Counted from the stretch's first letter, positions 1 through 6,004 are shown. The stretch: 7,813 bases of DNA from G963674505 sp964575975 (GCA_964575975.1 CAZNTU010000256.1:1-7813), one strand, 5' to 3'. Notes: generated by a model from the sequence alone, not told the origin. Translations and numbers: made by a program.

Positions 1-456
1 AGTAAAGAAGACCAAAGCCGGCAGCAAGGCTCTCTGGAAAGAGTAGAGGCGAGCAAGGCGCAGGATTGGGTCGGGCGCCAAATCGCCGGCAAAGACGGGG
101 AAGAGCTTGGAACGGTCGAAAGCAACTATCTTTCGGAGGATGGAAATCAAGTCCTGTACGTGATCGTGCAGGGAGAGGAAGACAAGATGCATCCCATTCC
201 GGCCGGAATGGTGAAAGAGGCCGAGGACAAGGAAGAATTGACTGCGGAAATCGACAAAAGCACTTTCGACCAATCCCCCAGCTTTAGCGCAAACGAGCAG
301 CCCGAATTGAACGAGCAGCAGTGGTCGCAGGAAATTCGTTCGTATTACCAGAACGAGGGGGAAGGCGCTTCGCAGCAGCAGCGGCAACAACAAGGCAGCC
401 GGTCTGGAGTTCAGCAAAACCAGGGCGAAAGGTCCGGGCAGCAAAAGCAGCAATAG
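1..456 (+). CDS. PRC-barrel domain protein, 5' end outside window
   Basis: The reading frame is open from base 1 to the TAG at 454-456, giving 151 visible residues with no start in view. A PRC-barrel-like domain spans about residues 21-85, opening with DWVGRQIAGKDGEELGTVES and containing the core VIVQGEEDKMHPIPAGMV (about 55-72). A tail containing FDQSPSF and IRSYY follows, then a Gln/Ser/Arg-rich C-terminus (about residues 122-151) that is probably disordered. PRC barrels are small beta-barrels found in RNA-processing and photosynthetic proteins and in many envelope/stress proteins; no exact role can be given here. The closest relative is in this window: the lipoprotein gene at 1266-1868 shares the xxQGExDxxHPxPAxxx and FxQSPSFS patterns and the YY near the end. 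The missing N-terminus may carry a signal peptide or another PRC copy. The family call is good; the function is unknown. Confidence 0.8.
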   Translation, partial: SKEDQSRQQGSLERVEASKAQDWVGRQIAGKDGEELGTVESNYLSEDGNQVLYVIVQGEEDKMHPIPAGMVKEAEDKEELTAEIDKSTFDQSPSFSANEQPELNEQQWSQEIRSYYQNEGEGASQQQRQQQGSRSGVQQNQGERSGQQKQQ

Positions 457-539
457 TGTTTTCGCCGCAGCGAATCGAAAAATCGAAATTCACCACGATG
501 GAAACAAAATAAGAAAAGAAGCGAAGAAGAACGATAAAG

Positions 540-559
540 GGCGGCGACGAACAGCCGCC
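540..559 (+). terminator. Short GC-rich hairpin between PRC gene and mgtC-type gene
   Basis: GGCGGC (540-545) and GCCGCC (554-559) form a 6-bp all-GC stem with an 8-nt loop, followed by the T-rich run TTATTCGTTCTT. It lies 84 nt after the PRC-barrel stop and 12 nt before the ribosome-binding site of the next gene. It could be a weak intrinsic terminator of the upstream gene, or a leader hairpin limiting read-through into the MgtC-type gene. The T-tract is interrupted, so the call is tentative. Confidence 0.35.
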
Positions 560-582
560 TTATTCGTTCTTGGAGGCCAAGA

Positions 583-1068
583 ATGCCGATCGGAATCGAG
601 GAAGCCGACTGGAGTCAAATCTTGTTCAATTTGGAGCGATTGGTGGTCGCTTACGCCCTGACGCTTCCGATCGGATGGAATCGGGAAAAAAGCAAGCGCA
701 GTTTTGGAATGCGCACCTTTCCCTTGGTGGCGACGGTGACTTGCGGTTTCATGCTGACTGGCATCAGCGCAATCCAAAGTACCGAAGGAAAGGCTCGAAT
801 TATTCAGGGAATTATAACCGGTATCGGATTCATAGGCGGGGGGGCCATTTTCAAGAAAAAGAGCACCGTGTCCGGAACCGCCAGCGCGGTGAGCATATGG
901 AACGCCGGCGCCATCGGAGTGGCGGTCGCCTTTGCCCGCTATGAAATAGCGTTGTTGTTGAGCATCATTAATTTCCTCACCCTCGCCTTCGTCAAGGAAC
1001 TCAAGAACTTGGCCCAACATGAAGATTCCGAGGATAGTTCCGAAGAAGGCAAGGGCGACGGGTATTAG
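583..1068 (+). CDS. MgtC/SapB family inner-membrane protein
   Basis: This 161-residue, strongly hydrophobic protein has about five predicted membrane segments (near residues 13-32, 45-63, 73-90, 100-118 and 120-137) and a short acidic, soluble tail (DSEDSSEEGKGD). It matches the N-terminal membrane domain of MgtC/SapB proteins: GWNRE (31-35, family GLERE), GMRT (42-45, family GLRT), QGIITGIGFIGGGAIF (75-90, family QIVSGIGFLGAG) and SIWNAGAIGVAVAFARY (104-120). It ends soon after the membrane domain, so it is the short SapB-like form without the C-terminal ACT-like domain of Salmonella MgtC. Family members are linked to low-magnesium growth, acid stress and control of F-type ATPase; which applies here is unknown. 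The ATG at 583 has GGAGG at 572-576, 6 nt upstream. Two PRC-barrel paralogues flank the gene. Confidence 0.9.
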   Translation: MPIGIEEADWSQILFNLERLVVAYALTLPIGWNREKSKRSFGMRTFPLVATVTCGFMLTGISAIQSTEGKARIIQGIITGIGFIGGGAIFKKKSTVSGTASAVSIWNAGAIGVAVAFARYEIALLLSIINFLTLAFVKELKNLAQHEDSEDSSEEGKGDGY

Positions 1069-1073
1069 TCGCC
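1054..1073 (+). other. Hairpin spanning the mgtC-type stop codon
   Basis: GGCGAC (1054-1059) and GTCGCC (1068-1073) form a 6-bp stem with the loop GGGTATTA. The stop codon (1066-1068) lies at the 3' edge of the loop and start of the right arm. The following bases TTGTCC are only slightly T-rich. It may be a weak terminator or a 3'-end stabilising hairpin. Confidence 0.3.
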
Positions 1074-1265
1074 TTGTCCACGGCGGAATCCGAATACAGT
1101 GTATTCCGACGCGATCTACATGGTGTTTTGCGATGTTTATGCCGTTTCTTCCCCATTGGGTCCGCTAAGAGAGCGCTTTATTTTTTCCTTTGTAAAAGAG
1201 GCAGGACCCCCCGGGTACCGTCGGCCGGGGAAAGATCAATCCTGAAAAAAGGAGGAGAATTTCCG
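1069..1265 (+). promoter_or_regulatory. Spacer with inverted repeat and strong RBS for the PRC lipoprotein gene
   Basis: This 197-nt gap has no convincing gene. GAATAC (1092-1097) and GTATTC (1101-1106) form an inverted repeat with a 3-nt centre, a possible small operator for the downstream gene. GGAGGAG at 1251-1257 is a strong ribosome-binding site 8 nt before the ATG at 1266. That site decides the start: the frame is open further upstream, to a TTG at 1074, but the lipoprotein signal begins only at 1266. I could not pick a convincing sigma-70 promoter. Confidence 0.5.
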
Positions 1266-1868
1266 ATGAATACAATGAAAAAAATTGTCGTGTTTTCATC
1301 CATTTTGTTCTTGGCAGGGGGATTGTTGATCGGATGCGACAGGGAGGAGCAGGCCGTCCTGGATCAGCCCCAGGAGCGCGAGGAGGCTGCGACCGAGCAG
1401 ACCGAAGCGCAGGAACAGGCGGCGACCGATATGGAGCAGCGGGAGACCGAACCGTTGGAGGAGAGGGAGGACGCAACCTCCGCCGAAATTCGGGGAGAGA
1501 CCGAGCGGATGGCGGCCGGCCGGACAGGTGAACAGTCTGGCGGAGGAATGGCCGGCGGGACCCAGGGGGGCCAAGGCCTGATTGGCAAGACAGTCATGAG
1601 CAGCGACGACCAGGAACTTGGCGAGGTTGCGCAATTGGAGGCCACCGGACAGCAGACGGGCTATATCTTCATACAAGGGGAAGACGACAGGTTGCATCCT
1701 GTTCCGGCGAACCTTTTGGAGGATTCCCCCCAAGAGGGATTGAGAGCCAAGTTCGACCGTAGCGCTTTCGAACAATCGCCTTCCTTTTCGGAGTCGGAAG
1801 TGCGGAACATATCCGTTTCCCAACTGGAAGAAGTGAGAGGCTATTACGAGGAACGGGCAAACCAATGA
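1266..1868 (+). CDS. PRC-barrel domain lipoprotein
   Basis: The 200-residue product starts with a lipoprotein signal: MNTMKK, a hydrophobic stretch, then the lipobox LIGC with lipidated Cys24. Asp25 directly follows the Cys; in E. coli that +2 Asp favours retention in the inner membrane, so a periplasm-facing inner-membrane anchor is likely if the host uses the Lol system. Residues 25-100 are a Glu/Gln/Thr/Ala-rich linker ending in a Gly-rich stretch (SGGGMAGGTQGGQG). The PRC-barrel domain follows at about 104-175 (LIGKTVMSSDDQELGEV, then FIQGEDDRLHPVPANLL). The tail FEQSPSFSESE and RGYYEE matches the partial protein at 1-456. A paralogous origin is clear; the biochemical function is not known. 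The start is set by GGAGGAG at 1251-1257. Confidence 0.88.
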   Translation: MNTMKKIVVFSSILFLAGGLLIGCDREEQAVLDQPQEREEAATEQTEAQEQAATDMEQRETEPLEEREDATSAEIRGETERMAAGRTGEQSGGGMAGGTQGGQGLIGKTVMSSDDQELGEVAQLEATGQQTGYIFIQGEDDRLHPVPANLLEDSPQEGLRAKFDRSAFEQSPSFSESEVRNISVSQLEEVRGYYEERANQ

Positions 1869-1904
1869 ATACCTGTTCGTCAAATTGATCAAAGCGGTGG
1901 CACG

Positions 1905-1942
1905 GAAATGATCCCAATCGAATTTTGAATCATTTCGAATTG
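1905..1942. other. Two overlapping inverted repeats after the PRC lipoprotein gene
   Basis: GAAATGAT (1905-1912) pairs perfectly with ATCATTTC (1929-1936) around a 16-nt loop. An alternative fold pairs CAATCGAA (1915-1922) with TTCG-A-ATTG (1934-1942, one bulged A). The two folds share bases and exclude each other. No T-tract follows, so neither looks like a standard terminator. The rest of the 1869-2041 spacer shows no gene. Confidence 0.3.
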
Positions 1943-2041
1943 CTGTTCCGGCTGTTCGTCGTTTGATGCCCGTGGAATAAAAACCGGACTTCCATCCAGA
2001 CGATTTGAAAAATCAATCCCCGAAGAAAAAGGCCGAGGCGT

Positions 2042-2086
2042 GTGAAATGCCGCAATAGACAATATTGGTTGTTTGCGGCATTTCAC
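2042..2086. other. Strong 14-bp hairpin upstream of nfeD
   Basis: GTGAAATGCCGCAA (2042-2055) is perfectly complementary to TTGCGGCATTTCAC (2073-2086). Inside, ACAA (2059-2062) pairs with TTGT (2069-2072), leaving a 6-nt apical loop and a 3-nt bulge (TAG). The structure begins 173 nt after the lipoprotein stop and ends 73 nt before the nfeD start. On the + strand the downstream bases are moderately T-rich (TTCGCTTTGATTCGTTTC) without a clean T-run. It could terminate transcription from the left, act as a leader structure for nfeD, or be a dispersed repeat of the genome. Confidence 0.5.
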
Positions 2087-2099
2087 TTCGCTTTGATTC

Positions 2100-2111
2100 G
2101 TTTCGCGAAAC
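2100..2111. promoter_or_regulatory. 12-bp perfect palindrome upstream of nfeD
   Basis: GTTTCGCGAAAC reads the same on both strands. It sits 48 nt before the nfeD start, just after the 2042-2086 hairpin, a suitable place for a dimeric regulator to bind. No -35/-10 pair next to it is convincing, and the palindrome could be chance. Confidence 0.25.
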
Positions 2112-2159
2112 CTTCGGATATCGCTTGCAATTCGATACCGGCTATTTCGGGTTAATCCC

Positions 2160-3533
2160 ATGAAGAAAATCGCATTAATTTTTATTTCTCTTTTGGTCGC
2201 GCTTGCGTTGTCGGTTTTGGCCGACAGAGCGGAGACTGAAATGCAAGCCCCAGTCCAAGTTGTTCGGATAGAAGGGGCTATCGGGCCGGCCACGGCAGAA
2301 TACGTCGAAAGCGGTTTCGAAACCGCCCGTTCGCTCGATGCTCCGTTGATCGTTCTCGCGATGGACACGCCTGGGGGATTGGCGGAGAGCACGCGGTCGA
2401 TCATAAGATCCATCCTGCAGTCGCCTATTCCGGTGGCGACATTTGTTTATCCTTCCGGGTCCAGGGCCGCCAGCGCAGGCACCTATATCTTGTACGCCAG
2501 CCATATCGCCGCGATGGCGCCGGGAACCAATCTCGGCGCCGCCACTCCCATTCAAATCGGAGGAGGCGGGATGCCCTTGCCCGGGGGAAAGAAAGATCCC
2601 GATTCCGACGAAGAAAGCGGGGCTTCGGACGAAGCCGCATCCAGAAGCGCCTTGGAAAATAAAATAGTCAACGACGCCGTCGCTTCGATTCGCAGTTTGG
2701 CCGAAATGCGGGGACGAAACGCCGACTGGGCCGAAAAATCGGTTCGAGAAGGAGCCAGCTTGGCAGTAAATCGGGCTCTCGAAGAGAACGTCATCGACTT
2801 GGTCGCATCCGATATGCAAGAGCTTCTTCGGAAAATCGACGGCCGATCCGTAACTGCGGGCGGTCGCGAAATCAAACTGGCCACGTCTGAGTTGGAAATC
2901 CAAACCGTCGAGCCCGACTGGCGCATCAAACTGCTCTCCATCATTACGAATCCCAATATCGCCTTCATTCTGATGCTGATCGGAGTTTACGGCCTGATTT
3001 TCGAATTCGCCAATCCGGGCGGCATCGGACCGGGAGTAGTGGGAGTCGTTTGTCTTCTAATAGGGCTTTACGCGCTGAACGTGCTTCCTGTGAACTACGC
3101 GGGTCTGGGATTGCTACTCTTTGGCATTGCGTTGATGGTGGCGGAAGCGTTCGCGCCGTCGTTCGGAATTTTGGGCATCGGAGGACTGCTGTCGTTCGTG
3201 ATTGCCTCCATGATGCTGTTCGACCGGGATATTCCGGGTTTTAGGGTTTCCTGGCCGGTCATCTTCATCGCGGCGGCGGTCACGGGAGGGATGATGATTT
3301 TCCTGCTTGGATATGCTTTGAGAGCCCAGCGCCTTCCGGTCACCACAGGGAGGAAAGGGTGGATTGGAAAGGAAGGGGTGATTTTGGATTGGGCGGGTTG
3401 GAACGGGCATGTTCGCGTCGGGGGCGAACGCTGGAAGGCGACTGCGGACGAGAATTTTGCGCCCGGCGAGCGCGTCGTGATTCGCGATTATCGCGAAGGC
3501 CTCGTTCTGGTAGTGGAAAAAAAGAAACCTTAA
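2160..3533 (+). CDS. nfeD: NfeD family membrane serine protease (long form, slipin partner)
   Basis: The 457-residue product is a long-form NfeD (NfeD1b/STOPP type). Residues 1-21 are a signal peptide. About 33-225 form a ClpP-like serine protease domain with LAMDTPGG (67-73), SRAASAGTYI (101-110) holding the likely nucleophile Ser105, and ENKIVNDA (166-173) holding the likely general base Lys168, by analogy with the Ser-Lys dyad of Pyrococcus PH1510. A Gly/Pro/acidic insert (134-160) separates these. Four to five membrane segments lie at about 265-385, including FEFANPGGIGPGVVG. The C-terminal OB-fold NfeD domain (about 398-457, GKEGVILDWAGWNGHVRV) ends in a Lys-rich tail. Family members cleave the C-terminal hydrophobic part of their stomatin partner. 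The slipin gene starts 15 nt later, so the two are co-transcribed. No strong SD precedes ATG 2160; the start is chosen because the signal peptide begins there. Confidence 0.92.
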   Translation: MKKIALIFISLLVALALSVLADRAETEMQAPVQVVRIEGAIGPATAEYVESGFETARSLDAPLIVLAMDTPGGLAESTRSIIRSILQSPIPVATFVYPSGSRAASAGTYILYASHIAAMAPGTNLGAATPIQIGGGGMPLPGGKKDPDSDEESGASDEAASRSALENKIVNDAVASIRSLAEMRGRNADWAEKSVREGASLAVNRALEENVIDLVASDMQELLRKIDGRSVTAGGREIKLATSELEIQTVEPDWRIKLLSIITNPNIAFILMLIGVYGLIFEFANPGGIGPGVVGVVCLLIGLYALNVLPVNYAGLGLLLFGIALMVAEAFAPSFGILGIGGLLSFVIASMMLFDRDIPGFRVSWPVIFIAAAVTGGMMIFLLGYALRAQRLPVTTGRKGWIGKEGVILDWAGWNGHVRVGGERWKATADENFAPGERVVIRDYREGLVLVVEKKKP

Positions 3534-3548
3534 AAAAAGGAGAAAAAC

Positions 3549-4310
3549 ATGCCGACCATTACCGTCTATCTGCTTTTAGCCGCTCTGGCCATCGCGTTCG
3601 TCGCCTACGCCCTGCGTGTTTTACGGGAGTACGAAAGGGCTACGGTGTTTACATTGGGAAGGTTTTCCGGGGTGAAAGGGCCGGGACTTATCATTCTCAT
3701 ACCCTTGATCCAGCAGATGGTCCGGATCGATTTGAGAACGATCGTGGAGGACGTGCCCACCCAGGACGTCATATCCCGCGACAATGTATCGGTCAAAGTG
3801 AACGCCGTTCTGTACTACCGGGTAGTGGACGCGGAAAAGGCCGTGAACCAAGTGGAAAATTTCAGGGAAGCCACCAGCCAGCTTGCGCAAACCACTCTCC
3901 GGTCCGTTTTGGGCAAGCACGAACTCGACGAGATGCTGGCGGAGCGGGACAAACTTAATAACGACATCCAGGAAATACTGGACGTCCAAACGGACGAATG
4001 GGGAATCAAGGTAAGCAATGTGGAGATCAAGCACGTGGATATCGACGAGAGCATGGTGAGGGCCATAGCCAGGCAGGCCGAAGCGGAACGCAACCGACGG
4101 GCCAAGATCATCAATGCCGAAGGCGAGGAACAGGCTGCCGAAAAGCTCGTCGCCGCCGCAGAGAAGCTTGCCTCCCAGTCCGAATCGATGCAGCTTCGAT
4201 ACCTGTCGACTCTGGACGTCATCAGCAGCAACAAAGGATCTTTGATTGTATTTCCGTTCCCCATCGAGATGGGATCGCTGCTCGGACGGAAAGATCGATC
4301 CGTCGATTAA
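3549..4310 (+). CDS. Slipin (stomatin/prohibitin-like band-7 protein)
   Basis: The 253-residue product has an N-terminal membrane segment (about 5-23), then the band-7/SPFH domain (about 25-180): YERATVFTLGRFSGVKGPG (28-46), PTQDVISRDNVSVKVNAVLYYRV (70-92) and RSVLGKHELDEMLAERDKLN (118-137). A charged helix rich in Ala/Glu (170-213, EAERNRRAKIINAEGEEQAA) probably forms a coiled coil for oligomerisation. The C-terminus SLIVFPFPIEM (231-241) resembles the hydrophobic stretch of archaeal p-stomatin cut by its NfeD partner. Slipins form ring-like oligomers that organise membrane microdomains. GGAG in AAAAGGAG (3535-3542), 6 nt before the ATG, and the 15-nt gap after nfeD support an operon. Its TAA overlaps the A-run of the following hairpin. 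Confidence 0.93.
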   Translation: MPTITVYLLLAALAIAFVAYALRVLREYERATVFTLGRFSGVKGPGLIILIPLIQQMVRIDLRTIVEDVPTQDVISRDNVSVKVNAVLYYRVVDAEKAVNQVENFREATSQLAQTTLRSVLGKHELDEMLAERDKLNNDIQEILDVQTDEWGIKVSNVEIKHVDIDESMVRAIARQAEAERNRRAKIINAEGEEQAAEKLVAAAEKLASQSESMQLRYLSTLDVISSNKGSLIVFPFPIEMGSLLGRKDRSVD

Positions 4311-4318
4311 AAAAAAAA

Positions 4319-4365
4319 TCGAGGGCGACACTATCCGTTCTTTAGAAGCTCGATATCGCCCTCGA
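4319..4365 (-). terminator. Intrinsic terminator for the - strand gene at 4396-4623
   Basis: TCGAGGGCGA (4319-4328) pairs perfectly with TCGCCCTCGA (4356-4365). Inside, TATC (4332-4335) pairs with GATA (4352-4355) after a 3-nt bulge. On the - strand the stem is followed directly by ten T's (complement of A4309-A4318), so it is a good terminator for the gene ending at 4396. On the + strand no T-run follows, but the stem may still block read-through from slipin. The first two bases of the A-run are the last two bases of the slipin stop codon. Confidence 0.85.
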
Positions 4366-4395
4366 CTCTCGAATATTTGAAGAAAAGCTATTTTT

Positions 4396-4623
4396 CTATC
4401 CCAACCCCTGCGGGTTTCGTCTGGAAAGCATGTTCTTGGCGCGTTCCGCCAATTGCCTATAGTGGTTTTGCGCTTCTCCGAAAAATTCGTTCAGCTCCCG
4501 GTCGCCCTCGCAAAGCGCGGTTTGCATGAATCTACCGGAGGTCTCCATTCCCAGAAGCGCGTGGGAAAGGATGCTCGTGAGATTGTAATATCTTTCCTCC
4601 GCGAACGCATTTTCTCGCGTCAT
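4396..4623 (-). CDS. Small helical protein of unknown function, ferritin-like?
   Basis: The 75-residue product starts at ATG 4623-4621 with AAAGGGG about 6 nt upstream, and its stop lies 30 nt before a strong terminator, which supports a real gene. It looks like two amphipathic helices: YYNLTSILSHALLGMETSGRFMQTA (about 12-36), then EGDRELNEFFGEAQNHYRQLAERAKNML (about 39-66), joined by a short GDRE turn. The pattern (HALxGxET, then GDxELxxFFxEAQ, then LAERAK) resembles small ferritin-like helical proteins found as hypothetical genes in many bacteria, but a full metal-binding set of Glu/His is not evident in one copy. A dimer could make a four-helix bundle. No function is assigned. Confidence 0.7.
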   Translation of the reverse strand: MTRENAFAEERYYNLTSILSHALLGMETSGRFMQTALCEGDRELNEFFGEAQNHYRQLAERAKNMLSRRNPQGLG

Positions 4624-5004
4624 CGATTACCCCTTTCTTTCTTTTTATTTCTTGAAATGCTCGAGCAGACTCCTCTTCGGAACGCTCTTCGGCCCTACCC
4701 GGCCGATGCTATTGTTCGCCGGCGAAAAGGTTCGAGCAGACGGGGAGCGGTCCTCGTCGAAAAGAAAAGGAAAGGAAAAGAAGGTCCGATTCGGCGGTGA
4801 AGAGCCTCCGATTTTTCCTTTTCGCCTCCGGCAACGACCAATACTTCGCCTTCGCGTTCTCTGCGCCACCTGTAGTAAGAGTTTCGCATCGGCATGTTTG
4901 ACAATTTCTTCGATTGTCGGCGTAGAGGATTAATATCATCTGGCCGATCGATAGCCAATAAGGTTAAGACATTATTTGAAAATACAGGCCCTCTCGATTT
5001 CGAT
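4624..5004. other. 381-bp spacer, no confirmed gene; possible degraded coding sequence on the - strand
   Basis: No intact recognisable gene is present. On the - strand, codons running from about 4958 towards 4800 (EREGEVLVVAGGEKEKSEAL) and, in another frame, from about 4790 to the TAA at 4645 (ending SVPKRSLLEHFKK) have gene-like codon choice. They are split near a purine/pyrimidine slip-prone tract (4761-4783), so this may be a decayed small gene; I recognise no family. GAAAAGGAAA (4764-4773) and TTTCCTTTTC (4814-4823) form a 10-bp inverted repeat with a 40-nt loop. No terminator is seen for the broken phosphoribosyltransferase gene upstream. Confidence 0.3.
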
Positions 5005-5503
5005 TTAAATCTTTTTCGCTTTGTTCATGCAATCCAATACTTCTTCGTCGGAGGTTCGGGTAAAATCCCGGTACCATTTGCCAATGGTCTCGAAGAGGGC
5101 GGGGGTTTCCAGGCAGACGAGCCTATCCACTCTTTGTTCCAACGCGGAGCAGGCCTCCTTGGACGCCACTGGCGTGGCCACGACGATTTCAGAAGGCTTT
5201 AGGCTTTTGATCGCCAGGACTGTGGCGCGCATTGTGGAACCAGTGGCCATGCCGTCGTCGATCACAATTACGGTTTTTCCCTTGAAATCGACGCTACTGC
5301 GGTCCATGCGATATTTGCGCTCCCTGTTCTCGAGCACCAGTTGCTCTTGTGCGGCGGCAGCCGCCATATCCCTTTTGGATATTCCCATCCGTTGCGCCAC
5401 CTCAGGGCAGAGCCAGAACCAACACGTTTTCCCGTCCTTCGAATTCGGCCAGACTTTGCGCCAGTTTTTTACCCGCGTCCGTTCTGTTCTTGTAGATTGC
5501 CAT
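5005..5503 (-). pseudogene. Broken phosphoribosyltransferase (COG1926-like), internal deletion
   Basis: A good start exists at ATG 5503-5501 with GGAGGGG about 6 nt upstream. The first 33 residues (MAIYKNRTDAGKKLAQSLAE to LVLALP) match the N-terminus of predicted phosphoribosyltransferases of about 210-220 residues, where ALP is followed by RGGVPVA. Here a TGA (5404-5402) follows LALP. The C-terminal part resumes in another frame, with GTG 5400 as its first possible start: MGIS, then the PRPP-binding loop VIVIDDGMATGSTM (codons about 5271-5230), then the family end LETPALFETIGKWYRDF and TSDEE. About 50 central residues, including the RGG strand and the usual RKLGVPGNPELA-type segment, are missing. 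The 131-codon C-terminal frame could be re-initiated at the GTG just after TGA, but it lacks half of the fold. It is called a pseudogene; a local sequencing or assembly collapse is the alternative. Confidence 0.8.
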
Positions 5504-5710
5504 CGGTACCCCTCCGCATTGGATTTTGGTCTGCAACTCTATAGGTTACGATAAACCACAAAAGAAAACATTCCATGGGTTGCCCGACGTATTTGAGCAA
5601 AGGGTAAAACTGACATGTCGGAATGGTCGGTCTTCATTCGGGCAGGGGTTGGGAAAGCATGGAGGAAATTCGCTTCGGGAGATTTTTTCCAGATAATGGG
5701 AATGGCAATA

Positions 5711-5755
5711 AAAACGCCAACCCCGATTAGTCTCCAAAGAAAGGATTGGCGTTTT
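5711..5755 (-). terminator. Intrinsic terminator of khpA
   Basis: AAAACGCCAA (5711-5720) is perfectly complementary to TTGGCGTTTT (5746-5755), and CC (5721-5722) can pair with GG (5743-5744) across a bulged A. On the - strand the stem ends TTGGCGTTTT and continues TATTG, giving the U-tract. It starts 18 nt after the khpA stop. The 25-nt loop is long. The rest of the 5504-5773 spacer shows only the ribosome-binding site of the broken phosphoribosyltransferase. Confidence 0.8.
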
Positions 5756-5773
5756 AAAGGTTTGATATTTTGC

Positions 5774-6004
5774 TTATGCGACAATATCCAAAACCGCCCT
5801 TTTTTGCATTCTCGTACTGGCGGCGTTTAGGATCATTCTCATCGAGTTGGCTGTTCTTCCATTCTTTCCGATTATTCTGCCAAGATCCTCCTTGGCGACT
5901 TTCAACTCGAAAACCGTCGTCGAATTCCCCAGTTTCTCCTCAACCTCCACTAAATTCGGGTTGTCGACAAGAGCCTGTGCCATGATCCTGATGAAATCTT
6001 TCAT
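5774..6004 (-). CDS. khpA: KH-domain RNA-binding protein KhpA
   Basis: The 76-residue product is a single type-II KH domain of KhpA (YlqC/UPF0109) size. It opens MKDFIRIMAQALVDNP, has the strand VFELKVAKEDLG (31-42), the RNA-binding loop GKNG (46-49) within GRIIGKNGRTANSMR, and ends RMQKRAVLDIVA. KhpA binds RNA, often with KhpB, and affects cell division and envelope growth in Gram-positive bacteria; its role in other lineages is less clear. The ATG at 6004 has GGGAGG at 6019-6014 (- strand), about 9 nt upstream. In many genomes khpA lies between rpsP and rimM; here no ribosomal genes are near, and a dedicated terminator (5711-5755) suggests a single-gene transcript. It may be a second copy or a relocated gene. 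Confidence 0.93.
   Translation of the reverse strand: MKDFIRIMAQALVDNPNLVEVEEKLGNSTTVFELKVAKEDLGRIIGKNGRTANSMRMILNAASTRMQKRAVLDIVA

Noticed and set aside
1135..1163. Possible sigma-B-like promoter (GTTTAT ... GGGTCC)
   Set aside because: The spacer of 17 nt is too long for the GTTTAA-GGGTAT pattern, and the -10 match is poor.
1074..1265. N-terminal extension of the PRC lipoprotein from a TTG at 1074
   Set aside because: The strong GGAGGAG site and the lipoprotein signal both place the start at 1266; the extension has no ribosome-binding site and would bury the signal peptide.
2175..2903. 242-residue - strand frame opposite nfeD
   Set aside because: Antisense to the well-supported nfeD protease domain; composition and lack of a ribosome-binding site mark it as a shadow.
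5002..5011. GATTTAAATC palindrome at the end of the phosphoribosyltransferase gene
   Set aside because: It is short and AT-rich with no loop and lies on the stop codon; too weak as a terminator and likely chance.
5539..5784. 81-residue - strand frame with a hydrophobic stretch
   Set aside because: It overlaps the khpA end and reads straight through the khpA terminator, whose bases create the hydrophobic run; no ribosome-binding site.
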